NCBI RefSeq assembly: GCF_002288925.2
Contig: NW_022098008.1
Coordinates: forward strand, 852,149-916,148
From: Delphinapterus leucas
Taxonomy: Eukaryota; Chordata; Mammalia; Artiodactyla; Monodontidae
Reading direction: 5' to 3'
Length of the DNA: 64,000 bases
How positions within the stretch are numbered: the first letter of the stretch is position 1; each line of letters opens with the position of its first letter. Shown here one piece after another: positions 29,696-42,400 of the stretch. The notes below the pieces were generated by a model that saw only the letters and a program-made list of their open reading frames with translations, was not told where the DNA came from and searched no databases. The position numbers and the translations under genes were made by a program.

Positions 29696-31475
29696 CTTTT
29701 AAAAGACACCTGTCATGTCTTAACTACACATGGTTAGTCTTGCTTCCAGCTAGCTTTTGAACACGGATTTTGCATAATGATTGTCAATGCCTTCATCTAC
29801 TAATTCCATCACCCGAGTCACTTCTGGGTCTGTTTTCGTTGATTATAGATCATCTTTCCTGCTTTTTTGCATCTAGGTGACCTCTGATGGGATGCAAGTC
29901 ATTGTGAATTTGACCCCTTGAATGCTGGGTAGTTGTATATTCCTCTGAATATTCTCGAACTTTGGGCTGCAGGTAAGCTACTTACAAAGAGTTTGGTCAT
30001 TCTTTCAGGTCTTGCTTTTAAGCTTTGTGTAGCAAGACCAGAGTGGAGTTTGGCCGAGGGGTTACGACTTCTTCACGACTCAGGCAAAACCCATCTGAGT
30101 TTCCACCCGAAATCCCCTTCCAGGATGGCAGCCTCTGCCCCTCCATCTTGACCAAAAGCAAAATTGTGGACTCATTAACGTTTATTAAGTTGAAAAGAAC
30201 TAATCAGAGCCCGAGCAGCTCTTGACAATCCTGTGGTAGACCCCTGCCAGACTCTCGTGTGGCTGGGGGGCCACGGAGGTCGGTTCTGCCCCTGGAATAT
30301 GGGCGGCTTCCTTTGGATGAGAGAACATACACTGTACGATTTAAATATTTTGAGATTTACTCTCGAGCCAAGCATGGAGTCTATTTTGCCAACTGCTTCA
30401 TGTGCATTTTTAATGGCAATGAAATCAATTTGGTAAACAGGGTTTTTCAAATTTTCTACAAAACTGTGCTTCTTTCCCTGGTGGTTCTGTAGACTACTGA
30501 GAGAATTGTGTGAAAATCTCCAACTATGTTTGCTGATTTATTTATTGCCTCTTTTCATTCTGTCTATGTTTGCTTAGTATATTTCAAGGTACGTCACTGG
30601 GGATGTACCCCTTTAGGATGACTGTGTCCTCGGGTGACCTGAACCCTTTACGGCTCTACAATGTTTGTCTTTGACACCGTAATCCTTCTCGTCTTAAAGG
30701 TCACTTACTGTGATATTATTGATCCTGCTACATCAGCTGTCTTGTGGTTATGTTTGCACATTACATATATTTCCGTTTTTTGTTTTTTTTTTAAACTTTC
30801 AACATGTGTTTAAACAGCATATAGTCCGGGTGTTTTGTTTGCTTTTTAATTTGGTCCAGCAACTGTCATGTAGGCGTTTTTAGTCTATATTTAATGTAAT
30901 TACTGGTACGGTTGGATTTAAGTTTACCACTTGCTGTTTCTTTTCTAGTTGTAGCATCTGTCCTGTCCTTTGTTCTTTATTTTTTTCTTCTTACTTTCCT
31001 GCTTAGTCTGGGTGAGATTATTACTTTAAACTATCCCATTTTATTTATCTGTAGGCTTATTAACTAGTCATACCTCTGTGTTTTTATTTTGTTTTCTCTG
31101 AAGGCTTGCACCGTTTTCACGGTCTCTGTTTAAATAACACTCATTCTTTCTGCAGGGCCAGGTTTCCACATGCATGTCACTCTTACCTTTGTTCCATGAT
31201 AATATTTTCTTTTTCTCTGGCTGCTTTTAAGATTACCTCTTTACCAGCGGCTTCCAGAATTTTTTGTAACGTGCCTTTTGCCATATTTTTGTTATATTTC
31301 TTCTGCTTGTGGCGAGTTGAGCTTCTTGGATATCTGAGCTGTTAGATTTGGGAAAACTCCGGCCGTTATTCTGTCCAATAGTTTTTTCTGTCCTAACCTC
31401 CCCTTCCCTGGGCCTCCCATCACCTGTGATAGGACCCTTGGTGTTTCTTTCGGTCAGCTTTCTACCCAGTCTGTG
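29696..31475 (-). mobile_element. Second minus-strand L1 fragment, copy B
   Basis: Motifs seen in copy A recur: an early-ORF2 reverse complement around 30885-30940 (TTTAATGTAATTACTGGTAC) and a 5'-part reverse complement around 31215-31380 (GAGCTTCTTGGATATCTGAG). The order is the same as in copy A, so this is a separate copy lying behind it. It is non-functional. Confidence 0.6.
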
Positions 31476-31499
31476 CTCCATTGGGCCCACACATTGCTA

Positions 31500-31598
31500 C
31501 ATGATGGTGTTTTCTCTGTAGTGTGTATCTCAGGTGCTACATGGTGCTACATCGTGGTGTTTTCTCTGTAGTGTGTATCTCAGGTGCCCCTGCCCAGG
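31500..31598. repeat. 50-bp tandem duplication
   Basis: TTTCTCTGTAGTGTGTATCT followed by CAGGTGC starts at 31511 and again at 31561. The period is 50 bp, with near-identical flanks (ATGATGGTG versus ATCGTGGTG). Confidence 0.88.
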
Positions 31599-31599
31599 G

Positions 31600-32980
31600 C
31601 GAGATGAGGCTGGTGGCTATGGGCCTGCCTCTCTTCCCAGCCGACCCAGCGAGTACAGCATGGCAGGGGACGGAGGGGCTGGGTGAAGCACGGATGCCCA
31701 CCCGGAGCCGAGCGACCAGAGCAGCCCCGGCTGGCGTGGCCGGGCTGGGCCCCGCCTTGTCAGACACGGGCCCAGGACTCAGCTCCCGGTGCGGCCCCTT
31801 CTCTGGGCATCAGCTTGCTCGCACCGGACCCCCGTCCTCGAGGGGAAATGCTTGTCGTCATCCTGATGCTCTTGTGCCGGGGGTGGACTTCCTTCCCGCC
31901 CCTGCGGCTCTGGCGGCATGGCCTGCGGACCTCACTGGCGGCTGACTCCCCGCCGCCCACCTCCTTTTACGTCAAGAAGGGATTTATCTTACTGCAAGGG
32001 AAGCCTGGCAGCTCTGAGCGAGCCCCCATCAGAAACCGCTGGCCTGACGGGAGGAGAAACGACTTCTGACGCTTCAGAGACCGGGGTCCGTCCTAATGGG
32101 GTGCCCCTGTGGCATGCAGGCTGTGCTTCGAGCTGGTCGCGCACAACGCACGTCCGCGACACCCGGGGGCCCGTGGGAACGCTCTTCTCACCCTCACGGC
32201 CGGTGACCGCGGGGTGTGGCCTGTGTGATTCTGCGTCTGTGGGATGCCCTAGCCTGTGGGACTCGGGTGCCACGTGCTGCGCTCCGGCCGGGGAGATGTG
32301 AGCAGGGGTAGGGTTTTATTTCCGTGCAGAAGCGTAGGGCTCTCCTCTTCCCTGTGCGTCCGCCTGGCTGGACCCGGGAGAGAGGCTGCGCTGGCAGACG
32401 GGGACGCGCGGGGACAGGCGGCTGGAGCTGCCCCAGGACAGGTGAGCGAGGGGTAACCTGTCGCTGCCCTGAATCTTGGCCCGAGAGCCAGCCACATGCT
32501 TCTGCTCTCTTCTCTGCAGCTCTGGGCTTGTCCGTCTTGAGGGTCTCCGTTCCGCTGGATGAGACACTCCTACTCGGGACACCGCGGAGCCTCCGCGCTG
32601 CAGGTTCAGATGGCCACCAGCCGTTGGGCTCCTCCGGCTGGCGACGTGACAGGACCGGGGGTGTCACGGGTGCTAACGGCAGCAGGGGAAGGGGGCCCGG
32701 GGCTCCTCTGGGTGCTTCTCTGCACTTTCAGGACAAATCCTGTGACCAGCAGAGGCAAGACCACAGGCTCCGGATACTTTGGAGTGAAAATGTGAGTCGT
32801 CTCACTGGGCAAAGACCCAACCGTCCAAGGTGTGGTGGGGGCCACAGGACAGGGGACGGGGGAGGGGGGATGGGGGAGGGGGGAGGGGAGGGAGGAAGGA
32901 AGTCGTAAATACTGGCCTCAGCCACACAACCGGCCCCGGAAGTGAGGACGGCAGCGCCCTTGCAGCCGCCTTCCTGCCTG

Positions 32981-33022
<42 letters not shown>

Positions 33023-34310
33023 CCTCAGTTTACAGAGGGAACGGCAGTGTTGAGGAGCGGGCACTTTGGGAACTAGGGAAAACCTAGTTTTCCGTGTGAC
33101 AGAGCATCGAGCGGTGTCTGCCAGCACCAGAAGAGTGAACATTTCCGGGATGGATGCGAGGGTCCCCGGGATCTTACTTTCTGGGAGGAGGCGGAGCCTT
33201 TGCGTTTGCAGAAGTGACCATTACATCACGTGTGTCACTCCCTCGCGGGAAGGAGCGAGGATGGGCCCTGCGTGGCTGGAGGGACGGGCTGTCCTGGCCA
33301 CTGGCCGCCTGCTGCTCTCGGCGGCATCCCCACGTGTAGCGCTCTGCCCCAGGAGGGGGCCGGGGTCTGCCACTGTCCCACTGGCTGGAAGGCTTCCGGC
33401 CGGATCAGCAAATGGGGGCAGGGGGTTGGGCAGAGGTGAACCTTCTGCTTCTGTAGGAATCGCCACCAGGAACACCTTGAGCGCCCACCACTCCTTAACA
33501 CCCGTCCCCTCTGGGGCGCTGGGAACCCCCAGAAGCCGCGGCAGGCCCCAGGGCAGTGTGCCCCCCCCCCCCCGCCCCCACCGCAGCTCCCAGAGGCTGC
33601 TTGTCCCCTTCCTTCGACTGGGAAGCTGTGTCCAGCTTTGAATGTGAAATGTCCAGACCCTGGCTTGCTTTGGCCCTTTTTTTTACTTAAAGACTTGAGC
33701 AAACTTTAACCAATTTCAAAGGCAACACCCATTTGTTATGTTAGGAAGGGCCAATGCCTACCCCTGTTGGTGCATGAATGTCATTGTGGTGCATTTCGTC
33801 CGCCGCCGCCCCGATGGGGTCAGACCACGGGCTCCCTCTCCGGCTTCCCTGACTTACGACATGAACACGATGCTAAGTGTCACTCCATCCGGAAGCCGCT
33901 GGCTACACAACCTCAATTTTCTCCTCTACAGTTTTTGGGACTGCAGTACATTAGCTCTTTCTTTCACTTCTATTTCTAAATCCTTCACTGACTTAATAGG
34001 ACGAATTCAAGATTCCTGTCTCTCTCCGCTCAACTAAGCATACGTAGAAGGTGCGTGTTTCGCAGAGAAATTATAGAAACCAACTCAGCAGGTCGGCAAA
34101 CAGCCTACGAGGTTGAGTTCTGTGAGACGTCAGCCGCTGTCTGCGTGCCAGCGAAACCTCCGACCCTCCCTTTGCCATCCAGAAAGCTTTTTCTACAGAA
34201 GTTCAATTACGATGCTTCCCCAACGTCCTAGAAAAGCACTAAGGAATCTCAGCGGGACTGGTTCTCCTGTCACAGCCTGTGTCACGTCTGCTGTTGTCTT
34301 TCTGATGAAA
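31600..34310. other. GC-rich intergenic DNA downstream of LPCAT1
   Basis: The region is CpG-rich in places, with a G-tract cluster and a GT repeat near 32.85-33.02 kb. No splice-flanked exon with recognisable protein similarity was seen. It could hold an unannotated non-coding transcript, but nothing in the sequence requires one. Confidence 0.4.
32851..33021 (+). repeat. G-quadruplex-prone tract and (GT)20 microsatellite
   Basis: Positions 32851-32895 hold at least seven G-tracts (GGGGACGGGGGAGGGGGGAT and on). About 90 bases later, 32982-33021 is an uninterrupted GT repeat of 20 units. Confidence 0.9.
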
Positions 34311-34339
34311 AAAACCGCACATAACAAATATGTCCTCAA

Positions 34340-36260
34340 GTACATAAGACTTTGCGTTTTATTCGTTCCATTGAAAACCCCGAGTTTGTTGGGAGGCACC
34401 CGTCCCACCCCCTCGCGCCCGGCAGGGCCTCTGCAGGCGGCGGGCGCCGCTGCGGCTCCTGGTCCCACACAAGGGGATTCAGTCCCGAGCTCTGTACGTT
34501 CACAGTTCTGGATGCCCGCGACCCTAAGTCGCTACGAAAGAGAAGAGTTATCGGGAGGAACAAACATCCATTCGATGTCTGTTTATCAGAGATTTTTTTC
34601 CTGAAAACGCACAGCAGCATTTCATTCAAAAACCCTTCATCCACAGACGCAGGGCCCAGGCCCTTCCTCAGAACATCTCGGCTTGTTCACCTCCTTCATT
34701 GCCAGGTGTGGGTTCTTCTCTTTAAAAATGAAACTGCACGCATCCCACGATCATGAAATCAGTCCTGTTCGCTACCAAGGCCGTGCGGGAAGCTCTGTGC
34801 CTGACGGGCGGCGCCCTGGAATGATGTCAGTCACCCCGCACCCTGCGCGGGGCAGGAGGGGCTTCGGAATGAACGGAAGTTAAGGGTGTTTCCTTTTTCT
34901 GACGACTAACCGTAGACACGCACATCTCCAAGCCTCAGGAAGTTAGTAAACATTTCCCCTGTACTTCTGGCTCTGGTGGTCACTTCCTATGGAGATGCCC
35001 CCAAGAGAAATTAGAAACCAAAAAAAATTTCCCAAACAGACCCAGAGGCTTTGCTTCAGGGAACAGACTCAGTGTGTGGTTGCCATTGTGCTTTGAGGAC
35101 AGGTTTCTAGTTATGTCACAAGGAGATGAATCAAGGTGGTTTCACGAGTGAAGACAGCACCTGGAGCCCCTCCCCGAGCCCGGTGGCGCTGCTCCCCGCT
35201 GACGCCCCCGGACACAGAGAGGGACTGGAGCCCCCTGGGCCTCCTGGGCACCCCAACTGCCCGTTGCCGCTGCTTCCCACCCCCTCCTTCCCCGAGGCTC
35301 ATCCGTCTCCAGATGCCCCGAGAACCCTGGTGCGAATGGGGGGAGAGTCAGCGCAGGCGGGGCCTTCCAGAGTGTCACCATCCCCTGGGGCACCCGGCCC
35401 GGGAGACAGGAAACCCCGCCCCCGCCATTTACACCCCGGTCCACCTCATCTCCCCGACATTCAATGCTCTGATCGGAGCTGACACTTTGGTGAAGTAGAT
35501 CATGTCGCACGGAAACAGAAACCCCAAGCTGGTATAAAAAGGGGGGGTTTGTAAAGGACCAAGGAGACAAAAAAGTGGTTCCGGGCCGGGTGCCTCAGCG
35601 GAGAGGAGTTCTCTGGTCGAGAGAGGCCGGAGGGAGAGTTAGCTCAAAGCCCCAGACAGCCTCAGGGTCTGTCAGGAAAAGGGCCTATAAGTAAACATCC
35701 CCTGACCCTCCAAGGAAGATGAAGTAGAAAAGCAATTCTCTTTTCGTAAAAAAATGCTGAGTGTTTCCTGAAGTATCTAAATGAAGTTTATAAAATACTC
35801 ATGAGCTCCTGCAAATATAGAAACGTTGAAAAATCAGATGGTGGGTCTGCCCACCGATTCCACCGAGGTCGGCAGAGACTTTGTGCCGGAATCGAAACGC
35901 GGGTGACACGTCCCACTTTCAGGTGCGTGTGGCAGCCGCCGGCCTGCGCAGCCTGGAACGGACCAGCAGGGACGGTGGGAGAGGATGGAAACAAAACGGG
36001 AGGCTCGAGGTGAAAAGAGAGCAACGGCCGGGCCGGCCCCCGAGTGCCGCCTGGAAGGGAGCCCCAGGAGCCGCCCCCATGAGCTCACCGCGCCCGCCCG
36101 TCAGGGCACGCACAGCCACGGCCTCGGGCCCGCGCTGCTCTAGGACTCGGGCCCGAGGGCAGGAAAGGGACAGCGCGTGTGGGAGCATGGAGCCCGGATG
36201 CTGTCACAGCAAACGGGGCGGCGGCTGTGGAGAGGCCTCGTCTCTCCAGAACCTTACGTC
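34340..36260 (-). other. LPCAT1: LPCAT1 3'UTR (about 1.9 kb; downstream end inferred)
   Basis: Sequence continues uninterrupted from the stop codon to the only canonical AATAAA on the minus strand in this stretch. The length is near what I recall for human LPCAT1. No repeat element interrupts it. Confidence 0.7.
34358..34363 (-). terminator. Poly(A) signal AATAAA of LPCAT1
   Basis: AATAAAACGCAAAGTC on the minus strand is followed, about 30 bases on, by a T/GT-rich stretch (TTTGTTATGTGCGGTTTTTT). This is the usual layout of a cleavage site with a downstream element. Cleavage is expected near 34340. Confidence 0.75.
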
Positions 36261-36445
36261 CTAGTCCAGCTTCTTACGAAAAGGCTCCGTCCCAGCAGCC
36301 GAGTTTTCGGGGCTGAAGTCGGCGCAAAAGCCGTTGGGGGTGGGAGCCGGGGGCGTCTGTGCGCAGCTCTGGGAGTGCGTCTGCTCGGGGTACAGGTATT
36401 CCTCAGCGAAGTCAGGGTACGCTTCGGCAAACCTCTCGAAGTCGG
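36261..36445 (-). CDS. LPCAT1: LPCAT1 exon 14, coding end
   Basis: The exon encodes DFERFAEAYPDFAEEYLYPE, then QTHSQSCAQTPPAPTPNGFC and ADFSPENSAAGTEPFRKKLD, ending in a TAG stop at 36261-36263. The terminal KKLD fits the KKXX di-lysine ER retrieval rule and equals human. Acceptor tttccag ends at 36446. The exon continues into a long 3'UTR. Confidence 0.97.
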
Positions 36446-39400
36446 CTGGAAAGACAAAGGCACCTTGGTTACCGGCCTGTGGGGGCAAAGGTCTAGAGTC
36501 CGGGGTCTCTCCCTGGCGCCCCACTCACACCCTGGGGGCGTCGTGGCATCTACATGGACCCTCGGGAGGCCACGAGAGGCACCGCACCTCAGTTTTCTGT
36601 GTGAAGCCCAGGGCGGCTCTCACATCCTTTCGGCTACTCCTGCTTTGGGGAAACTAAAGGGTCAAGTCAGGGATGTATTCTGCGTGCTCACATCCTGGCA
36701 GCGGCCTCATACCCCCGAGGCAGGAGCCTCGATGGACACAGCTAGGCCCTGGGGACACCAGGTGCAGAGGGAGTCACCCTGAGCCATCGTGGGGCCTGCG
36801 CGGCTGTGTGTCTCCTGGTGGCCCTGGGTCCTGGCGTCGGGGTGGGGAGCACCCTCGGGCTCACGCTGGGGCACCCTGGGGGCTCGGTGAGGCTCAGAGG
36901 CCCAGGCCTAGGGCACTGCAAGCTCCAGCGGCTGCAGGGAAACGCGTGCTCCCGCTGGGAGCGGAGCTGCCTCCACGGGGAGTCTGTAGTCGGTCAGGGC
37001 TCCGAGCCTCAGCAGTAGCACCCGCTCCCCGGGAGGCGCGGCCCCCTTCAGCGCAGACACGCGCGCACACCCGGACCAATGCGCTGCGGCACCTGCCTGA
37101 CATTTGGATGCGATTAAAAACACATCCAAACACAACGTGCACAATGACCTTTCCTGAGCAAACGTCTCCTCTTACTTTAGGGAGATTATGGGCTCATCCT
37201 CAGATGTGCACGCGGGCCGGCGCGCTGAGCGGGCCGCCTTCTGGGGCTCCTGCTGCCCCCACACCCCCCGGCCTCGGTCCCCAGGCGGGTTCCGGTCCCA
37301 GTTCCCGAGGATCTCGGCTGTCCCGCGTTGTGTGGCGACAGGTGACGCAGCCAAAACCCCGGGAGAGGAGATGCCCCAGGAATCGGTCCTGATGGGCCGG
37401 GCACGGAGTCCCTCCCCCCACCGGGGACCCTGACCTCAGCCCGGCCGCAGCCCCGGGGATGGTGCCTACTTTACAGCTGGGCTGGGAACGTGCTTCTGTT
37501 AATGGCCTGCAGAAGCAAGACTGGAAGCTCCCACCCCAGCCCTGCCAGGTTTCAGGAGAGCCTGGCGAGAGTGCAGGGGGCAGTGCCTCCCCCACCTCGC
37601 ACTAGGGGCATCCTCCCCAGCTCCCAGCCACTCACCGAACGTGATCCTGCCCTTCTCCTCTTGGTCGATCGCCCGGAAGAGGTCGGTCACGGTCAGTTCA
37701 GCCACGCCCAAGGCGGTCTTCAGGATGCTGGACAGGGAGTGCTCGTCTATGCTGCCGTCCTCCTGCGACCCGTACATCTGCAAGGCAGGGGCAGGCGTCA
37801 CCCCGCGGCCCCGCCAGCCCCGACTATCCAGGGCAGCTGCTTCTCCTCCTTGGCGTTCCCAGCTCTCCGGCCGGCCCAGATAGCACAGGGTCAGAAGGGC
37901 CGGAACTCAGCTGCACGACCGAGCCCTCAGGAGCCCTGAGCACCTCGGGCAGGTGGCAGCCGGGAGCCCTCAGCTCCCTGCTCGTGTGTTTATGTTTTTT
38001 GGTTTTTTTTTTTGCGGTACGCGGGCCTCTCACTGTTGTGGCCTCTCCCGTTGCGGAGCACAGGCTCCGGACGCGCAGGCTCAGCGGCCATGGCTCACGG
38101 GCCCAGCCGCCCCGCGGCATGTGGGATCTTCCCGGACCGGGGCACGAACCCATGTCCCCTGCCTCGGCAGGCGGACTGTCAACCACTGCGCCACCAGGGA
38201 AGCCCTGCTCTTGTGTTTTAAATCCACCAAGAAAGGGTGGTATATACTCTGCAACGTGAGGACCTGGCGTTCAGCCTTTGGCTGCGAGGCGCCCACTTCA
38301 CGGATGCCCACCTGAATGAACACACTGCGGCTGTGAGTCGCGGTGACCAGTGAAACCGCCAGGAAAGGAGCCAGGCCGCCCCGCCGTGAGGTCCCCCTTC
38401 CAGAAGGCCCTGGGTGACCCACATAACTGACCACCTCAGGGACCCTGCTTCTCCTCTCCTGTGCCCTAATTCCCACTCTTATGCTTTAAATTCGCCAAGA
38501 AAGAGTGAACCCCCAAAACCCTAGGCCCCTACCCTCAACCCTGACAAAGGCAGAGCCCCAGATCCACACTCTCGCCCCGTGACCTGTGACCTCGCTGCCC
38601 CCAAGGCGCGCCGTGTGCCCTCCAGGACCTGTGAGTAATAGACCTTTCTTTTCCAAGCTCCCTGATGGCTGTTGCTGAGGGCGTACTGCAGTCACACTGA
38701 GAGCCCCAGGGGCCGGTCCAGCCGCAACCCTGGCTACCGACAGGGCGCTGAGACCAGCACACGACTGCATTCCATCCTGCGCCGTGAATTCCTGACGTCC
38801 TCCTCCTGCTGCCCCAGTTTGGGAGGAGCGGCCCCTGCCCCCGCCTCCCTACCAGCCTGACCAGGGGCTGCAGGAGAGCTGGGGGCCATCACCGCTGCGC
38901 TGTCTGTGGGCTCTCCTCCCCACGCTGGGGGCCCCCTGACCAACCTGCTCCCCAACCCCCCGGACTTCTTGGAGCGTTCACTCTGTCCTCCTGCCTAGAG
39001 GTGGGCTTCCCGCGGCGGGATGTCCACATGAGCAGGACACACTGGCCCCGCCGTGGGGATGCCCGGGCGCGGGGCCGTCTGCCTTCCCGGGGGGCCCGTG
39101 AGGGGTGGTCACCGCAGGGGAGGTTGCCGTGGAGCAGTGCCGGGACCCACAAGGCGGCACAAGCGGTGCCGTCCTCCCCACAGCCCTCGCACCTGCCCTC
39201 AGGTGGGGCCCGGTAGAGCTGCTACAAGGTGCTCATGCGTATGCTCAGCTGTTTCACTGAGCAGCAAGCCGGCCACCTCCCTGCTAGCCCCTGTCGTGGC
39301 ACCGAGTCCACCGCGAGATGTCAGAGAAGCTGCTGCAGGGCCACCAGATGGGCGTGGCCGAGGCAGCACCGGCACAGGGGCGATGAGCCCAAGGGCAACC

Positions 39401-42400
39401 CTGGGAGGTGCCCGCCAAGGCCGGAGGAGGGGACAGGCTTTCTGAGACAGGGCGCTACCAAGGACCGCTGCCGTCTGATTAGCCCCCGTGGCCTGGCCCG
39501 CAGAAGCTGCCCTGCACCGTGGGGGACTCTCCCAGTCTGCCATGGAGAGGGTCTGCTGGGGTCAGGAGGGAGAGAAGGGGTTCTCCCAGCAGTGAGTGAC
39601 CGCGGCTTCCTGACCTATACACCATGTTTTCGTGAGTCTGGCTAACGTGAGCTGCACCTGTGAGACACAGACAGGATGTCTCTAGGTGGCAAAGCGAGCC
39701 CAGCTCCATCCTAGGGGACTGACCAGGTGAGGCCATGCTTGAGGGCAGCCAGGTGGATCTGCGGGCGGGCCGGGACCCCATAATGGGCCTTCCCCAGACT
39801 CACTGCACCCATGGTGAACGGCCCAGCTCTGGGCTACGGTGGGGCAGGCGGCTCCTTAGTCCCGAAGCCCTGCTTTCCTCTGGTCAACACGCTGATGGGG
39901 AGGCCGTATTGGGAGACAGAACCCATTGGTCCCGCTCAGGCATCCAGGACTCAGGAAGACCCTTCCCCACACTCTTCTTATGAGTGAGGGCTCTTTAAAT
40001 TCCAGGGAGAAATAAAGTAGAGGAGGTTTGCGGGCCTCTTTACAAACAACGGCTACAGTACAAGCTTATGTGAGAAGAGCAGGCAGACGGTAAGTTTACC
40101 AAAGTCATAAGGGGCTATAAAAGGTCTCACAGGCCTCACGTGGCCCAGGTCTCACCGACCCCACAACTTAAAGGTCACATAAACGCCACACTTACCTTGA
40201 ACGCCAGCCGGATGGTGTCCAGGGTCTGCGACGGCCGGCAGACGACGGACAAGGCGACCACGTACTCCCGCATGTCCATCTCCCCGCCACCTCTCTGGGA
40301 AGAGATGCTTTCAGGAGACAGCCCTGCCCCCTCCCGAGCATGGGTGTGACGTCACAGGCCTTTTGGCAACCCGCTTAAAAAAACCCCAACTACAGGCGTG
40401 TTTATCAGCAAACGTTGATTTAAAGCCAAATTTCTATGTGCAGTTGACAGCATCTTTTGGGGAGAAAATACCCCAAAAGACTGGGTGGCTGGCAGGATGG
40501 GCAACAAGGGCTGGTCTCCCCTTCTCTGCTTCCAAAATTGTCTGAAGAACATTTCTATCACAAGGGAAACAGCTGCCCCCAAGCCCCCCCAACAAGGCCT
40601 TACCTCATCAAAGAGGGCAAACAGGTCCTCCAGCGCCTGGGACTCGGGGACCTCCAGCTGCGCCGCGAACTTGGGCAGAGTCAAGCTCCCGCCCTGCTTC
40701 ATCCTGGCGCTATCTGCATGTCTGTCCAGATCGCGTTCGAGTTTTTCTGGTTTTAGCCTAAACAAAAAATGAGGGGAACATTATTTTTCAATAAAATTAC
40801 AAAATGCTGAAAATGGCAGATTTACTGTTATGTATTAAGACCCAACAAAACATTAAAACGATTCATAGACCAAGCAGCAGTCAGTCCTCGAGAAGAGAGG
40901 CTCTTCCAGGAGCTTGAAGGCACGAGTGTGCCCTGTGTGAGCGTCCGCACAAGCACTGACACCCCTGTGGGTGTGCGGGCCCTACCCTTGGGCAGGTCCT
41001 CAGGGGATGGCGGACGGCGGTGGCGGGTGGGGCGCGTCCATAAAGAGACAGCCAGGGCCGACCATTCAGGGTTTAAGACACTTACTTCTGTGTGGAATTT
41101 GAAAAAAAGAGAAAAAAAAAACCCCCAAACCTCAGAAAAAGCACCATTAATTATCTTGATCGCCTGCCACCCGTGACCTCCAGCTCGGTCACCAAGTGCC
41201 CAGGCGGAGACCCTGCGGCGGCCTGGTGGGTGTCACAGGCGCCCACAGAAGCACTGCCTCCAACTGGGTGCTCGAGAGAAAGCAGCAGGGAACTCACCCC
41301 AGGCCCCTCACCAGCCTGGCAAACTCGAGAAGGCACGTGTCCGCGGGGAGACGAAGCTGGCCTTCCGCCAGGGCCAGCTGGCAGTCCTCAAACGTGTAGT
41401 CAGTTACGGAGACGCCCAGGGCCCTGCGGGAGAGGAGGGCACTGCCATCAGCCGGCCCCTCGGGGCAGCAGAGCGAGCGCGCTGGACGCTGAGGTGGGCG
41501 GGAAGGTGATGTTTAAAGGCCACGTTCAGGGGGGTCCGCTGGTGGCCTAGTGGTTAGGATTTGCCACTTTCACTGCAGCGGCCCGGGTTCCATCCCTGGT
41601 CGGGGAACAACCCTACATGCCTCGAGGTGTGGCCAAAATAGAAACAAACAAACAAATCAATAAATTAAATAAAGACCACGTTCAGCACTAAACATAAAGG
41701 CCGAACAGCTGACCCCAAATCTCAATTACGTGGAACCTGGGGCTGCCCCAGCTTCGTGGTTAGCCTCGTATCGCTGTGGTTTCCGCCCACTAGGGAACTA
41801 GCACGCATCTAGCGCCTTAAAGAGGACGACGCTGCCCGCAGTGGTGCTCAATTCAGCTCAAGTCATCTTTGCGGGCAGCAGGGGCCGCTGCTATCTGTGC
41901 TGGCACCATCCTGAAGTGAGAGGGAGAGTCAGAACCCAGTCATTCCAAGAGCGGCGTCAGATTTCAAGAAAAATGGCCTTCTCCTGACTATCACGGAAAG
42001 CGCGTTCATGGTAGGAAATTTACCACATATAGAAAACTGCCCCCCAAGCCCGCCTCCGTCACTGAAAGGGCGTTTACTCATTTCGATGGGACAGTCGGCC
42101 CTCCGGATCCGCGGTTCCACATCCAAGGACACGGAGGGCGGCTGCACTAGACTGTCTCACAGAAGGGACTCGAGCATCCTTGGGTTTTGGTCTCCGAGGG
42201 TCCTGGAACCAGTCCCCGGCGGGTACTGGGGCACAGCTATAGTTCCTTGTTGCCATGGCAATGCTGTGTGCAGTCAGGTAATAAGGAAACAGCGACTCTG
42301 AAGGCTTCTTTCCGAGGCTGCTAAATTCCCCTTAAGAGCACGTAGGCGTGGTCGCGTGGGGACAGACACCAGAAGTGCCCCAGGAGCTCCCGGGCTATCC

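Noticed and set aside
26694..31475. Active L1 with intact ORFs
   Set aside because: Every recognisable L1 segment here is interrupted by stops and indels.
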